Positions 33,592 to 42,124 of a stretch of DNA of 64,000 nt are shown here, piece by piece. Below the pieces are notes generated by a model. That model was given only the letters and a program-made list of their open reading frames with translations. It had not been told where the DNA came from and made no database searches. The position numbers and the translations under genes were made by a program. The stretch lies in assembly GCA_018818595.1 (NCBI GenBank), contig JAHIRM010000013.1, positions 124,001 to 188,000 on the forward strand. The letters run 5' to 3'. Every line of letters begins with the position of its first letter. Position 1 is the stretch's first letter. The DNA comes from Bacillota bacterium. Lineage in GTDB: Bacteria; Bacillota_I; Bacilli_A; Izemoplasmatales; Hujiaoplasmataceae.

Positions 33592-34591
33592 ATTTTCTTT
33601 TTCTACCAAGCCCAATTTTTTGTTTGCATTTTTCTAGCTTTCTAAAGGCAAATTGAGAAGCAACTTCTTTTCCTTTGTCTAATATTTCATCTACAATAGA
33701 AGAATTAATGATTTCAGTATATCGTTTTTGTAAAGGAATCAGTTCTTTTACAACTAAATCTGCTAAATCCTCTTTAAATTCTTTATAACCTAGATTTTTG
33801 TATTTTTTGACAATATCGTCAATTTCTAAACCTGTCAAAGAAGCATAAATATTCAATAAATTTGCAATACCCGTTTGATGAATTGGATCATATTTTACAA
33901 TCCCTAACGAATCCGTAACAGCGGATTTTATTTTTTTTACGATGACATTTTCATCATCAAATAAAGAAATATACCCTTTATCTGATTCATCTGATTTACT
34001 CATCTTTTTATCAGGATTTTGTAAATCCATAATTCTCGCACCAACTTTTGGAATTAAAGGAGTTGGCACGATAAAGAAATCTCCATATCGATTATTGAAA
34101 CGAGTGGCAATATCTCTTGTAAGTTCTAAATGTTGTTTTTGATCTTCTCCCACGGGGACATAATCAGCATCATATAATAAAATATCAGCTGCCATTAAGG
34201 ATGGATATGTAAACAACGATGCAGTAATTCCGCTTTCTTGTTTTTTGGATTTATCTTTAAATTGCGTCATTCTTTCTAATTCACCCATATAAGTAAAGCA
34301 TTGCAAAATATATCCAAGTTCAGCATGTTCTTTTACTTCAGATTGGATAAATAATATTGTTTTTTCTTTGCTTAAACCAGCAGCTAAATAGATAGCAATG
34401 ATGTCTTTTGTTCTTTTCCTCAGTTCTGAAGCGATTTGAGGAGTGGTAATAGCGTGCAAGTCTGCCACAAAAAAGTAAAACTCTGCATCGGGCATTTCCC
34501 TTTGCATTTTAACAAATACTTTAATTGCGCCCAAATAATTTCCTAAAGTCAATGTTCCTGTAGGTTGAATTCCTGATACGATTTTTTTCAT
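33590..34591 (-). CDS. trpS: Tryptophanyl-tRNA synthetase
   Basis: The 333-residue class I enzyme has the HIGH-type motif PTGTLTLGNYLG (10-21), the KMSKS motif KKMSKSDES (~203-211), and the Trp-pocket blocks FIQSEVKEHAELGYILQCFT and YVPVGEDQKQHLEL. It charges tRNA-Trp. The gene is preceded by a T-box leader whose specifier reads UGG, so expression responds to uncharged tRNA-Trp. It is monocistronic. Confidence 0.96.
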   Translation of the reverse strand: MKKIVSGIQPTGTLTLGNYLGAIKVFVKMQREMPDAEFYFFVADLHAITTPQIASELRKRTKDIIAIYLAAGLSKEKTILFIQSEVKEHAELGYILQCFTYMGELERMTQFKDKSKKQESGITASLFTYPSLMAADILLYDADYVPVGEDQKQHLELTRDIATRFNNRYGDFFIVPTPLIPKVGARIMDLQNPDKKMSKSDESDKGYISLFDDENVIVKKIKSAVTDSLGIVKYDPIHQTGIANLLNIYASLTGLEIDDIVKKYKNLGYKEFKEDLADLVVKELIPLQKRYTEIINSSIVDEILDKGKEVASQFAFRKLEKCKQKIGLGRKRK

Positions 34592-34611
34592 AATTTTCCC
34601 TCCAATAAAAA

Positions 34612-34804
34612 AATCGCCCTTAAATAAAGGACGATTTAACGCGGTACCACCTTTGTTCTAGTTTACACTAGCACTCATTCCTTTAACGCAGGATTACGGA
34701 TGGGATTAGCATCACTCACTGGTCCATTCATCCTATTTTCCTTGTTCTCACCTACCACAAGGTCTCTTGTTTTTTCCTAGGATTACTATTTCAGTTCATC
34801 GTTT
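34612..34804 (-). ncRNA. T-box leader of trpS
   Basis: The minus-strand leader contains the T-box core AAAGGTGGTACCGCG. It is followed by a terminator hairpin (AAATCGTCCTT / AAGGGCGATTT, then U tract, complement of about 34611-34636). A UGG triplet at the complement of 34724-34726 (GAAUGGACC context) lies where a stem I specifier is expected and matches tryptophan. Binding of uncharged tRNA would favour the antiterminator. Confidence 0.9.
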
Positions 34805-34810
34805 TGATAT

Positions 34811-34839
34811 ATTATATCACTTCTAATTTTGTAATTCAA
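34811..34839 (-). promoter_or_regulatory. Promoter of the trpS T-box transcript
   Basis: On the minus strand TTGAAT, 17 nt, TATAAT. It overlaps the last codons of pepF. Confidence 0.75.
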
Positions 34840-36586
34840 CCTCTAATTGATCAACTAATTCAGTTAATCGATTTACAACAGCCATAAAAGCGTCTTGTTT
34901 GGTTAAATCCACTCCAGCATCCATCAATTGTTTGATTGGGAAAGCACTTCCACCGGATTTCAAGAGTCCAATGTATTTGTCAAATGAACCACTAACGCCA
35001 TTTTTAACATCTTCATAGATTTTTAAAGAAGCAGCAAAACTCGTTGCGTATTGGTATACATAAAATGGAGTATAGAAAAAGTGAGGAATGTATGCCCATA
35101 CGAAAGGTTTCATGTCTTCTTTTTCAATATTGATGTCATAGAATTCTTTATATAGGTTTATCATAATGTTTGATAAATTATCGGCTGTGATTGGTTGACC
35201 AGTTTCAACTAATTTATGAGCTTCCAGTTCATAAATGGCAAAAAGAGTTTGTCTGTAAAATGTTGAAAGAATATCATCAATTGCTCTTTGTAATAATGAA
35301 ATTTTTTCATTTCTTGAAGCTTTGCTTTCCTTTATAAAATAATCGAGAAGATTATGTTCGTTAAAAGTAGAAGCAACTTCTGCCACAAAAATAGTATAGT
35401 TTTGCAAGGAAGAAGGTTGTGTTTCTGCAGCAAACATGGAATGAATGGAATGACCTGCTTCATGAGCAACCGTAAATACATCAGGTAATGATTTCGAATA
35501 ATTTAGTAAAATGTAAGGATGAAGATTAGGCATAGAGGAAGAATAAGCTCCTGTTCGTTTGCCTGGTTGTTCAAAGACATCCACAAAACCATCTTTTAAC
35601 ACATCTTTTGCTTTTTCTTGGAAATAATTCGGAAAATGAGAAATGGAATTAAAGAATAATTCTTTTGCTTCTTCGAATTCATATTCTTTATCCGAATGTG
35701 CAAGATCTAAAAATCGATCATATGTATGATATTCTTCTAATTTCAATGTTTTTTTGACAAGTTGAATGTATTTTTTGATAGGAGCAGTATTATTTCTTGC
35801 GACACTGGCAAGAGATTGATAAACTTCAACAGGAATGGCATTATTAAATAAGTAACTTTGAACACAACTTTTATAATTTCTTGATTTCATAATTGCATAA
35901 TCATTTAATAACACGTTTTTATAAATGCTAGCATAAGTGTTTTTATGCATTTCGTAATAAGAAAAAACAGCTTCAAAGATATCTTTTCTTTCAGAAGGAT
36001 TTTCACTTTTTTTAATGAAAGAACGATAATTGCTATTTGAGATTGTTACAATCTCGCCATTGTCTAACATGACATCTTGATTTTCCATATCAGCAACGGA
36101 TAAAGAACCATACAAATCTCTGCCAGAATCAGCTAATTGATTAAAATTAGCTAATAAAGCTTCTGCTTGATCATCTAAAATATGTGCTTGACGACGGAAC
36201 AGTTTTTCAAAGGAAAAGCGAAATTCTTCCAGTTCAGGATTTCCTTCAACAAATTTCATAACTGTATCTTTGCCAAGCTTAATTAGTTCTGGCTCTTCAA
36301 AAGAAATGGATTCTTGAAATTTTGAGTAAAGGATTTGAATTTTTTGTAATTGGCTTGCGTTATTCATGTCTTTTTTATTTAAGTCGCTTTTTAAACTAGC
36401 ATATTGATAAGCTCTAAGTCCATAATTTTCCATATCCTTTTGTAATAGAAAATATTCTTTAAAACTTAATTCATTACCTAATTTGCCTTTATAGGTTGAA
36501 AGTAAAGTAATAACTTCAGCTGTTTTTTGAACAGCCTCTTCAAAAGCTTGATCATTTGGGAATAAATAAGATAAATTCCAGTTCAT
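34823..36586 (-). CDS. pepF: Oligoendopeptidase F (M3B)
   Basis: This 587-residue cytosolic zinc peptidase has active-site motif TVAHEAGHSIH (HExxH, around residue 385), followed by the third zinc-ligand Glu region AEVASTFNEHNL. Further M3 blocks are GKRTGAYSSSM and PFVWAYIPHFFYTPFYVYQY. It cleaves short peptides. The start at 36586 is preferred over 36607 because AGGAGGT is at 36598-36604. It is monocistronic, with a TATAAT (complement of 36619-36624) upstream. No strong terminator was seen before the trpS promoter. Confidence 0.94.
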   Translation of the reverse strand: MNWNLSYLFPNDQAFEEAVQKTAEVITLLSTYKGKLGNELSFKEYFLLQKDMENYGLRAYQYASLKSDLNKKDMNNASQLQKIQILYSKFQESISFEEPELIKLGKDTVMKFVEGNPELEEFRFSFEKLFRRQAHILDDQAEALLANFNQLADSGRDLYGSLSVADMENQDVMLDNGEIVTISNSNYRSFIKKSENPSERKDIFEAVFSYYEMHKNTYASIYKNVLLNDYAIMKSRNYKSCVQSYLFNNAIPVEVYQSLASVARNNTAPIKKYIQLVKKTLKLEEYHTYDRFLDLAHSDKEYEFEEAKELFFNSISHFPNYFQEKAKDVLKDGFVDVFEQPGKRTGAYSSSMPNLHPYILLNYSKSLPDVFTVAHEAGHSIHSMFAAETQPSSLQNYTIFVAEVASTFNEHNLLDYFIKESKASRNEKISLLQRAIDDILSTFYRQTLFAIYELEAHKLVETGQPITADNLSNIMINLYKEFYDINIEKEDMKPFVWAYIPHFFYTPFYVYQYATSFAASLKIYEDVKNGVSGSFDKYIGLLKSGGSAFPIKQLMDAGVDLTKQDAFMAVVNRLTELVDQLEVELQN

Positions 36587-36696
36587 AAATAAAAAACCTC
36601 CTATCATTGTATGAGATTATTATAACATCATTTTTTAAAAAAGTAGAACAAATTTGTATCTTTATGGTATAATACAACGAGGAAAGAAGGGAAAAA

Positions 36697-37149
36697 ATGA
36701 TAACATTATATACAAGTTCAAGTTGCTCTTCCTGTCGGAAAGCTAAAAAATGGCTTGAAGAAAATCAAATACCTTATAAAGAAAAAAATATCATTGGTAT
36801 TCGACTAACGCGAGATGATATTATCAATATGCTAAAATTCTCTGAAAACGGATTCGAAGACATTATTTCAACCCGTTCTAAAATATTTAAAGATAGTAAT
36901 TTAGATACAGATGAAATGAGATTTGGAGAATTAGCCGATTTTATTATTCATAACCCCACGATTTTAAAAAGGCCAATTATCATCAATGACAAAATTATGC
37001 AAACGGGATACAACGAAGACGAAATTAGAGCTTTTATACCTAGAAGATTTCGCGATAATGTGATTTGTCAAGAGTGCGATGATGATTGTGAATACAAGCG
37101 TTCGATTAGAGAAGCATTAGCAAAAGCAAATAGAACAAGAACTTTATAA
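36697..37149 (+). CDS. spx: Spx/ArsC-family regulator, Spx-like
   Basis: The 150-residue thioredoxin-like protein has redox pair CSSC (residues 9-12, within TSSSCSSCRKAKKWL). It has the Spx/ArsC blocks GFEDIISTRSKIFK and LKRPIIINDKIMQTGYNEDE. The RPI motif and CxxC favour Spx, which binds the RNA polymerase alpha C-terminal domain under thiol stress, over arsenate reductase. The C-terminus has extra cysteines (ICQECDDDCEYK). TATAAT at 36668-36673 is a likely -10. Confidence 0.85.
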   Translation: MITLYTSSSCSSCRKAKKWLEENQIPYKEKNIIGIRLTRDDIINMLKFSENGFEDIISTRSKIFKDSNLDTDEMRFGELADFIIHNPTILKRPIIINDKIMQTGYNEDEIRAFIPRRFRDNVICQECDDDCEYKRSIREALAKANRTRTL

Positions 37150-37153
37150 TTTA

Positions 37154-37179
37154 AAAGATGGAAAACTCCATCTTTTTTT
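37154..37179 (+). terminator. Terminator of spx
   Basis: A perfect AAAGATGGA/TCCATCTTT stem with a 4-nt loop and a U tract. Confidence 0.9.
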
Positions 37180-37208
37180 CTTGAAAGCGTTTTAATGACA
37201 GAGATATG

Positions 37209-37237
37209 TTGATAAAACTTGGTTTTTCGTGTAGAAT
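37209..37237 (+). promoter_or_regulatory. Promoter of gap
   Basis: TTGATA, 17 nt, TAGAAT, 49 bp before the gap start. Confidence 0.55.
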
Positions 37238-37285
37238 AATAGGGAAGAATATAATTTATATTAAAAATATAGGAGGAAATAGAAT

Positions 37286-38296
37286 ATGTCAGTAAAAGTT
37301 GCAATTAATGGATTTGGAAGAATCGGTCGTTTAGCATTTAGAGTTATGTTTGGTAATAGTGATTTTGATATTGTTGCAATCAATGATTTAACAGATGCAG
37401 AACAATTAGCTTATTTATTAAAATATGATAGCAGTCAAGGAAGATATGGAAAACAAGTATCTTTTGAAGGCAATTATTTAATTGTTGAAGGAAAGAAAAT
37501 TCCTGTTTATGCTCAAAAGAACCCTGCAGACCTTCCATGGAAAGATCATTCAGTGGATGTAGTATTAGAATGTACTGGATTCTTTACTTCAAGAGAAAAA
37601 GCAATGCTTCATTTACAAGCTGGTGCAAGAAAAGTCATTATTAGTGCTCCTGCAAAAGAAAAAGATGTTCCAACAGTCGTATTTGGCGTAAATGAAAATT
37701 CTTTATCAGGAGAAGAAACAATTATTAGTGCAGCTTCTTGTACTACAAACTGTTTAGCTCCAATTGCAAAAATATTAGATGAAAACTTTGAAATCCTAAG
37801 AGGGTTCATGACTACAGTTCATGCTTATACAAACGATCAAGCTACTTTAGATGTTCCTCATTCAAAAGGCTTTAGATCACGTAGAGGTAGAGCAGCAGCT
37901 GCAAATATCGTTCCAACTACTACTGGAGCTGCAAAAGCAGTAGCACTTGTTTTACCACAACTAAAAGGTAAAATGGATGGATTAGCTTTAAGAGTTCCTG
38001 TTATTACTGGTTCCATTGTAGACTTAGTGGTTGAACTTAAAAAGAAAGTTACCGTAGAAGAAATAAACGCCGCTGTAAAAGCTGCAGAGTCTGAAGTGGT
38101 TGGTTATACAGAAGATCCAATCGTATCAAGCGATGTCATTGGCATTTCTCAAGGAACTATGTTTGATGCATCTAGTACAATCGTAATGGAAGTAGATGGA
38201 AAACAACTTGTTAAAATATTAGCATGGTATGATAACGAAGCTTCCTTTACTTGGCAAATGGTTCGTACATTAAAACATTTTGCGGAATTGATTTAA
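37286..38296 (+). CDS. gap: Glyceraldehyde-3-phosphate dehydrogenase
   Basis: The 336-residue glycolytic enzyme has the NAD site [13 protein letters not shown] (4-16) and catalytic Cys in [15 protein letters not shown] (~153-167). The catalytic His region is [10 protein letters not shown], and the C-terminal block is [12 protein letters not shown]. It oxidises glyceraldehyde-3-phosphate with NAD. AGGAGG 10 nt before the ATG is among the strongest ribosome sites in the window. It is monocistronic, not clustered with pgk or tpi. Confidence 0.97.
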   Translation: MSVKVAINGFGRIGRLAFRVMFGNSDFDIVAINDLTDAEQLAYLLKYDSSQGRYGKQVSFEGNYLIVEGKKIPVYAQKNPADLPWKDHSVDVVLECTGFFTSREKAMLHLQAGARKVIISAPAKEKDVPTVVFGVNENSLSGEETIISAASCTTNCLAPIAKILDENFEILRGFMTTVHAYTNDQATLDVPHSKGFRSRRGRAAAANIVPTTTGAAKAVALVLPQLKGKMDGLALRVPVITGSIVDLVVELKKKVTVEEINAAVKAAESEVVGYTEDPIVSSDVIGISQGTMFDASSTIVMEVDGKQLVKILAWYDNEASFTWQMVRTLKHFAELI

Positions 38297-38300
38297 ACCA

Positions 38301-38324
38301 AAGCATCCGGCAGGATGCTTTTTT
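38301..38324 (+). terminator. Terminator of gap
   Basis: An AAGCATCC/GGATGCTT stem with a GGCA loop and a U tract. Confidence 0.9.
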
Positions 38325-38351
38325 CTCATGATATAGAAAGAAGGAACCCTT

Positions 38352-38963
38352 TTGACTTTTCTTTTAGATTTACTTGATAAACTTCAACAATTTATTTTAA
38401 GCAATATCTGGTTTGCACCGCTTGCTGCGGTGTTTTTACCATTTTTAGAAGCCGTAATTCCTTATTTACCATTAACCATGTTGGTAGCTTTTAATTTAAC
38501 TATCATGGCAAGTGCTTATGGAACGGTTCAAGGAACCGTCTTAACCATTCTTCTTTCTACATTAGGCTCTTTTTTAGGAATGTTTTTGATATTTGGAATT
38601 ATTCGTTCAACGTTTGGACCATATTTTGTAAAAAAAGTTGAAGATCATAAATACGGTAAAAAGTTTTTAAATATGGTGTCTGGACCGAATGTGTGGTTGG
38701 TTCTCATTATTTTATCAAATCCTTTTTTACCATCTTCTATTTTGAACTATGCCATTTCTCTTACTAAAATAAAAGTTTCAAAATATATATTTTTAACCAT
38801 TACGTCTAGATTAATCATTGTCATGTTTTTAGTGTTTTTAGGATCAGTATTTGATATTCAAAATCATCCAATCAATGCTTTATGGTTTATTCTGATTTAT
38901 CTTGTATTATTTGGAATATGGATGTTGTGGACTAAGTTAAAAAAGAACAAAGAATCGATTTAA
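38352..38963 (+). CDS. VTT-domain (DedA/TVP38-like) membrane protein
   Basis: The 203-residue membrane protein has about five helices. The N-terminal PFLEAVIPYLPLTMLVAFN and LLSTLGSFLGMFLIFGIIRS, then the FLPSSILNYAISLTKIKVSKYI region, match the VTT/SNARE-associated fold of DedA and TVP38/TMEM64 proteins (half-helices, the Phe/Pro-rich FLP motif). Relatives move or scramble lipids, some recycling undecaprenyl phosphate. The start is TTG 38352 with AGAAGGA upstream. Its terminator separates it from the padR operon. Confidence 0.75.
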   Translation: MTFLLDLLDKLQQFILSNIWFAPLAAVFLPFLEAVIPYLPLTMLVAFNLTIMASAYGTVQGTVLTILLSTLGSFLGMFLIFGIIRSTFGPYFVKKVEDHKYGKKFLNMVSGPNVWLVLIILSNPFLPSSILNYAISLTKIKVSKYIFLTITSRLIIVMFLVFLGSVFDIQNHPINALWFILIYLVLFGIWMLWTKLKKNKESI

Positions 38964-38969
38964 AAAAAC

Positions 38970-38996
38970 TCACTTAAAAAAAAGTGATTTTTTTTT
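38970..38996 (+). terminator. Terminator after the VTT-domain gene
   Basis: A short TCACTT/AAGTGA stem with an A-rich loop and nine U residues. Confidence 0.7.
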
Positions 38997-39006
38997 AAAA
39001 TAATTG

Positions 39007-39035
39007 TTGACATTATATACTATGTATTGTATAGT
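39007..39035 (+). promoter_or_regulatory. Promoter of the padR operon
   Basis: TTGACA, 17 nt, TATAGT, 24 bp before the padR start. Confidence 0.8.
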
Positions 39036-39037
39036 AT
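39017..39037. promoter_or_regulatory. Probable PadR operator
   Basis: A perfect 7-bp inverted repeat (ATACTAT, 7-nt spacer, ATAGTAT) occupies the spacer and -10 box of the promoter, placed for autorepression by PadR. Confidence 0.6.
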
Positions 39038-39058
39038 TACACATAGGGAGGTATTCGC

Positions 39059-39361
39059 ATGGACAGTCAATTAAAAAAAGGTTTTTTAGAACTTCTTGTG
39101 TTAGCGTCCATAAAATTTGAAGACTCTTATGGTTATTTAATTGTACAAGAAGTTTCCAAAGTACAAGATGTATCCGAGTCGACGCTTTATCCAATTTTGA
39201 AAAGATTAGAAATACAAAATTTAGTTAGTACGTATCAAACCATTTTCAATTCAAGAATTCGGAAGTATTACAAAATTACAAAAAGTGGGTTACAAAAACT
39301 AAAGGAATCAGAATCAGATTTTGTAGAAATGAAACAAATTTATGACTATGTTTTACGATAA
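39059..39361 (+). CDS. PadR-family transcriptional regulator
   Basis: A 100-residue winged-helix protein. LKKGFLELLVLASIKFEDSY is the family's N-terminal helix region, ESTLYPILKRLE the recognition helix, and RKYYKITKSG the wing. It is the short PadR-s2 type with a minimal C-terminal dimer helix. AGGGAGG precedes the ATG. It heads an operon with a HAAS/DUF1700 protein and a DUF4097 protein, a common trio thought to sense envelope state, and likely represses it through the palindrome on the promoter. Confidence 0.9.
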   Translation: MDSQLKKGFLELLVLASIKFEDSYGYLIVQEVSKVQDVSESTLYPILKRLEIQNLVSTYQTIFNSRIRKYYKITKSGLQKLKESESDFVEMKQIYDYVLR

Positions 39362-39376
39362 GAGGAGGATTTTTAA

Positions 39377-39925
39377 ATGAAAAAAAATGATTTTATAAAG
39401 AATTTAAAATTACAATTAGAATTTTTAGATAAGTCAGAAAAAGAAGAAATTCTAAGTTACTACGAAGAGTTAATACAAGATGCAATAGATAATAACGAAG
39501 GAGAAGAATCTTTTATCCTAAGTTTGGGAAGAATTGATGATTTAGTAAAAACCATCAAAACTGATGAAACCTTTATTCAAAAAGTAAAAGAAAAACGTGA
39601 ATTCTCCTTGATAAATGCTTTTGGGGTTTCGGTTCGAATTATTGGATACTTTCTATATGCAATTTTATTCATAATCGTCGTATCTGTTGGGTTTAGCTTT
39701 GCTGTTTCAGGGATCGCAGTTTCAGTTCAAGCGATTATTCAATACATTCTTGAAAGTTCAAAACCAGTTTCAATACAACTGATGTATCTGGGACATTTCA
39801 CAGTGGGAGTGGGATTCTTACTATTAGGAATTGGATTGATTCAATGGTTTTTCGATCAAGCAAAAGATTGGTTAAATCAAATTATGCGCAAAGTTCAATC
39901 ATGGCAAAAAAGGGAAGGTGTTTAA
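39377..39925 (+). CDS. DUF1700 (HAAS-domain) membrane protein
   Basis: The 182-residue protein starts with MKKNDFIKNLKLQLEFLDKS and EEILSYYEELIQDAID. This is the helical HAAS domain that pairs with PadR-type regulators. Two membrane segments follow (about 82-112 and 131-153), then a basic amphipathic end. It probably links the envelope to the PadR regulator; direct evidence for that in this genome is only the gene order. AGAGGAGG lies upstream. Confidence 0.82.
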   Translation: MKKNDFIKNLKLQLEFLDKSEKEEILSYYEELIQDAIDNNEGEESFILSLGRIDDLVKTIKTDETFIQKVKEKREFSLINAFGVSVRIIGYFLYAILFIIVVSVGFSFAVSGIAVSVQAIIQYILESSKPVSIQLMYLGHFTVGVGFLLLGIGLIQWFFDQAKDWLNQIMRKVQSWQKREGV

Positions 39926-39926
39926 G

Positions 39927-40760
39927 ATGAACCGATTGGTAAAAATAGGATTTGCATTATTGTTAATAGGAATTGGTGTATCGATAGCGTTTGGTATTAT
40001 CTCAGGTGAAGGGATTTCAAGTTTCTATAAAGCAGAAGATTATGAATTAAGAGAATTAACTTACAGCGCAGATGAATTTTCTTCCATAGACCTTTTCTTA
40101 GATAATAAACAAGTAATCATACTTCCAAGTGAATCAGACGAAATAATCTTAAGTTTTTATGAATCAGAAAAAAGTTGGATGGATGTTACATTAAGTGGCA
40201 CATCACTTGAAATCCAAAATGAGCAATTATGGTATGCGGATTTCTTCATTGGATTTGATTTCTTTAATCTTTCAACTTATAATAAATTTTATTTATATTT
40301 GCCTACAACCGAAATTTATAATTTGTATGTAGACACATCCAATGGAAGCATTGAAGTCAGTGATTTAAGCGTATTTGATGAACTTAATTTAAACAGTTCA
40401 AATGGGGAAGTCACACTTATAAACGTTACTGCATTACATTCAGTTTTAGTCGATACTTCCAATGGTAAAATAATATTAAATAATGTTGAAGCGCTTGTGA
40501 TTGAAGTTGAAACATCAAACGGAGCCATTGAAGGATCTTCTATCTTAGCTGAATCTATTGATTGTTATACTTCAAATGGACCAATCAGTATGCAAGTAGA
40601 AGGAAATTTTGATGATTATTTTGTTTCATTAAACACAATCAATGGAAAGCTTTATATTGATGATGGAGAAGTGGTTGTAAATCAATATCACACAACTTTA
40701 GAGAACGAAATTAAATTAAGGACTTCAAACGGGACGATTCGATTAAATTTTACGAATTAA
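39927..40760 (+). CDS. DUF4097-family membrane-anchored beta-helix protein
   Basis: A 277-residue protein with an N-terminal signal-anchor (LVKIGFALLLIGIGVSIAFG). A repetitive extracytoplasmic beta region follows, in which a TSNG-type turn recurs about every 20 residues (DTSNGSIEV, NSSNGEVTL, DTSNGKIIL, ETSNGAIEG, YTSNGPISM, RTSNGTIRL). This is the DUF4097 pattern, a putative adhesin or envelope-stress partner. The ATG at 39927 is preferred over GTG 39918, one base after the stop of the previous gene. Confidence 0.85.
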   Translation: MNRLVKIGFALLLIGIGVSIAFGIISGEGISSFYKAEDYELRELTYSADEFSSIDLFLDNKQVIILPSESDEIILSFYESEKSWMDVTLSGTSLEIQNEQLWYADFFIGFDFFNLSTYNKFYLYLPTTEIYNLYVDTSNGSIEVSDLSVFDELNLNSSNGEVTLINVTALHSVLVDTSNGKIILNNVEALVIEVETSNGAIEGSSILAESIDCYTSNGPISMQVEGNFDDYFVSLNTINGKLYIDDGEVVVNQYHTTLENEIKLRTSNGTIRLNFTN

Positions 40761-40784
40761 AAAGCACAGATTTTGTGCTTTTTT
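40761..40784 (+). terminator. Terminator of the padR operon
   Basis: An AAAGCACA/TGTGCTTT stem with a 5-nt loop and a U tract. Confidence 0.85.
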
Positions 40785-40841
40785 GTTTATTGATTCAAAG
40801 AATATGTTATAATATATAAAAATGATTTTGAGGTGATAGAA

Positions 40842-42104
40842 ATGAACAAACTCATATTTAAAAAACATCGTCAAGAATTTGCGGACCAAATGAAAGAGTA
40901 TTCGTTTGCCCTTTTTTACTCAGGAGAAGCTCCTCACAAAACAGCAGATCAATTCTATCAATATGTTCCAAATCGGAATTTCTATTATTTGACAGGACTA
41001 AAAAATGCAAATAATATATTACTGCTCTTAAAAACAGAATCTTCTTTTTTAGAGTTTATGTTTATTGAAGAAGCAAGTGATTTTGCGACAAAATGGCTTG
41101 GAAGACGATTGACAAAAGATGAAGTTTCTACTATTTGCGATGTTGAAGTGAAAAACATCCATTTTTTGAATGAATTCACGAATTTTGTGTCCCAACAAAT
41201 ATTATCGAATTCAAGAAAGGCCTTAACGGTTTTCCCAAAGAAAGTCTATCTTGATTTATATCGTTCAAAACCAAATTCAAGACCAATTAGTCTTGATCAA
41301 AGTGATTTTTTCTTAAAAAATTATCCAGAAATTCGCATTCAAAACGCCAATGAAATTTTAGATATAAAAAGAATGTATAAATCGCAAGAAGAGGTGGCTC
41401 TTATCTCTCAAGCAATTGAATATGCAAAAAAAGGAATTGAAGCGATTTTTCGTTTTACAAAACCTAAATACAATGAACATCAATTAGAAGCTTTGTTTGA
41501 ATATACGATTAAATCAGAAGGAAGTGAGGGATTGTCTTTTAATTCCATTATAGCTAGTGGTAAAAATGCAACCATTTTACATTATGAAGATAATTTCTGT
41601 GAAATAAAAGATGGCGATTTAGTATTGCTTGATTTAGGAGCACTATCAGATACTTATGCATCCGATATTTCAAGAACGTTTCCAGCAAATGGAACATTTA
41701 CTTCAAGACAAGCTAAAATTTATGAAATTGTACTTTCTGTAAACAAAAAAACCATTGAATATGTTAAACCTGGTATTTTCGTTGCTGATTTAAATCGATA
41801 TGCAAAAGATCTACTTACTCAAGGATTAAAAGCAATTGGTTTGATAAAAGAAGACTCCGAAATTGATAGATATTATTATCATTCAGTAAGCCACTATCTT
41901 GGACTTGATGTTCATGATGTAGGAACTTATCAAGAGCCTTTAAAACCTGGAATTGTCCTTACGGTTGAACCAGGACTTTACATTGAAGAAGAAGGGCTTG
42001 GCATTCGAATCGAAGACAACGTCTTAGTTACAGAAGAAGGACACATTAATTTAAGTGAATCGATTATTAAGGAAATGAAAGATATTGAAGCATTTATGAA
42101 ATAA
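40842..42104 (+). CDS. pepP: M24-family aminopeptidase P (Xaa-Pro)
   Basis: The 420-residue protein has an N-terminal creatinase-like domain (FYQYVPNRNFYYLTGL) and a pita-bread catalytic domain. Metal ligands lie in LVLLDLGALSDTYASDISRT (two Asp), HSVSHYLGLDVHDVG (His), TVEPGLYIEEEG (Glu) and RIEDNVLVTEEG (Glu). It removes N-terminal residues preceding proline. GAGGTGAT precedes the ATG at 40842, chosen over GTG 40833. TATAAT at 40808-40813 is a likely -10 box. Confidence 0.92.
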   Translation: MNKLIFKKHRQEFADQMKEYSFALFYSGEAPHKTADQFYQYVPNRNFYYLTGLKNANNILLLLKTESSFLEFMFIEEASDFATKWLGRRLTKDEVSTICDVEVKNIHFLNEFTNFVSQQILSNSRKALTVFPKKVYLDLYRSKPNSRPISLDQSDFFLKNYPEIRIQNANEILDIKRMYKSQEEVALISQAIEYAKKGIEAIFRFTKPKYNEHQLEALFEYTIKSEGSEGLSFNSIIASGKNATILHYEDNFCEIKDGDLVLLDLGALSDTYASDISRTFPANGTFTSRQAKIYEIVLSVNKKTIEYVKPGIFVADLNRYAKDLLTQGLKAIGLIKEDSEIDRYYYHSVSHYLGLDVHDVGTYQEPLKPGIVLTVEPGLYIEEEGLGIRIEDNVLVTEEGHINLSESIIKEMKDIEAFMK

Positions 42105-42124
42105 CACGTTTGAAAGGATATGAA

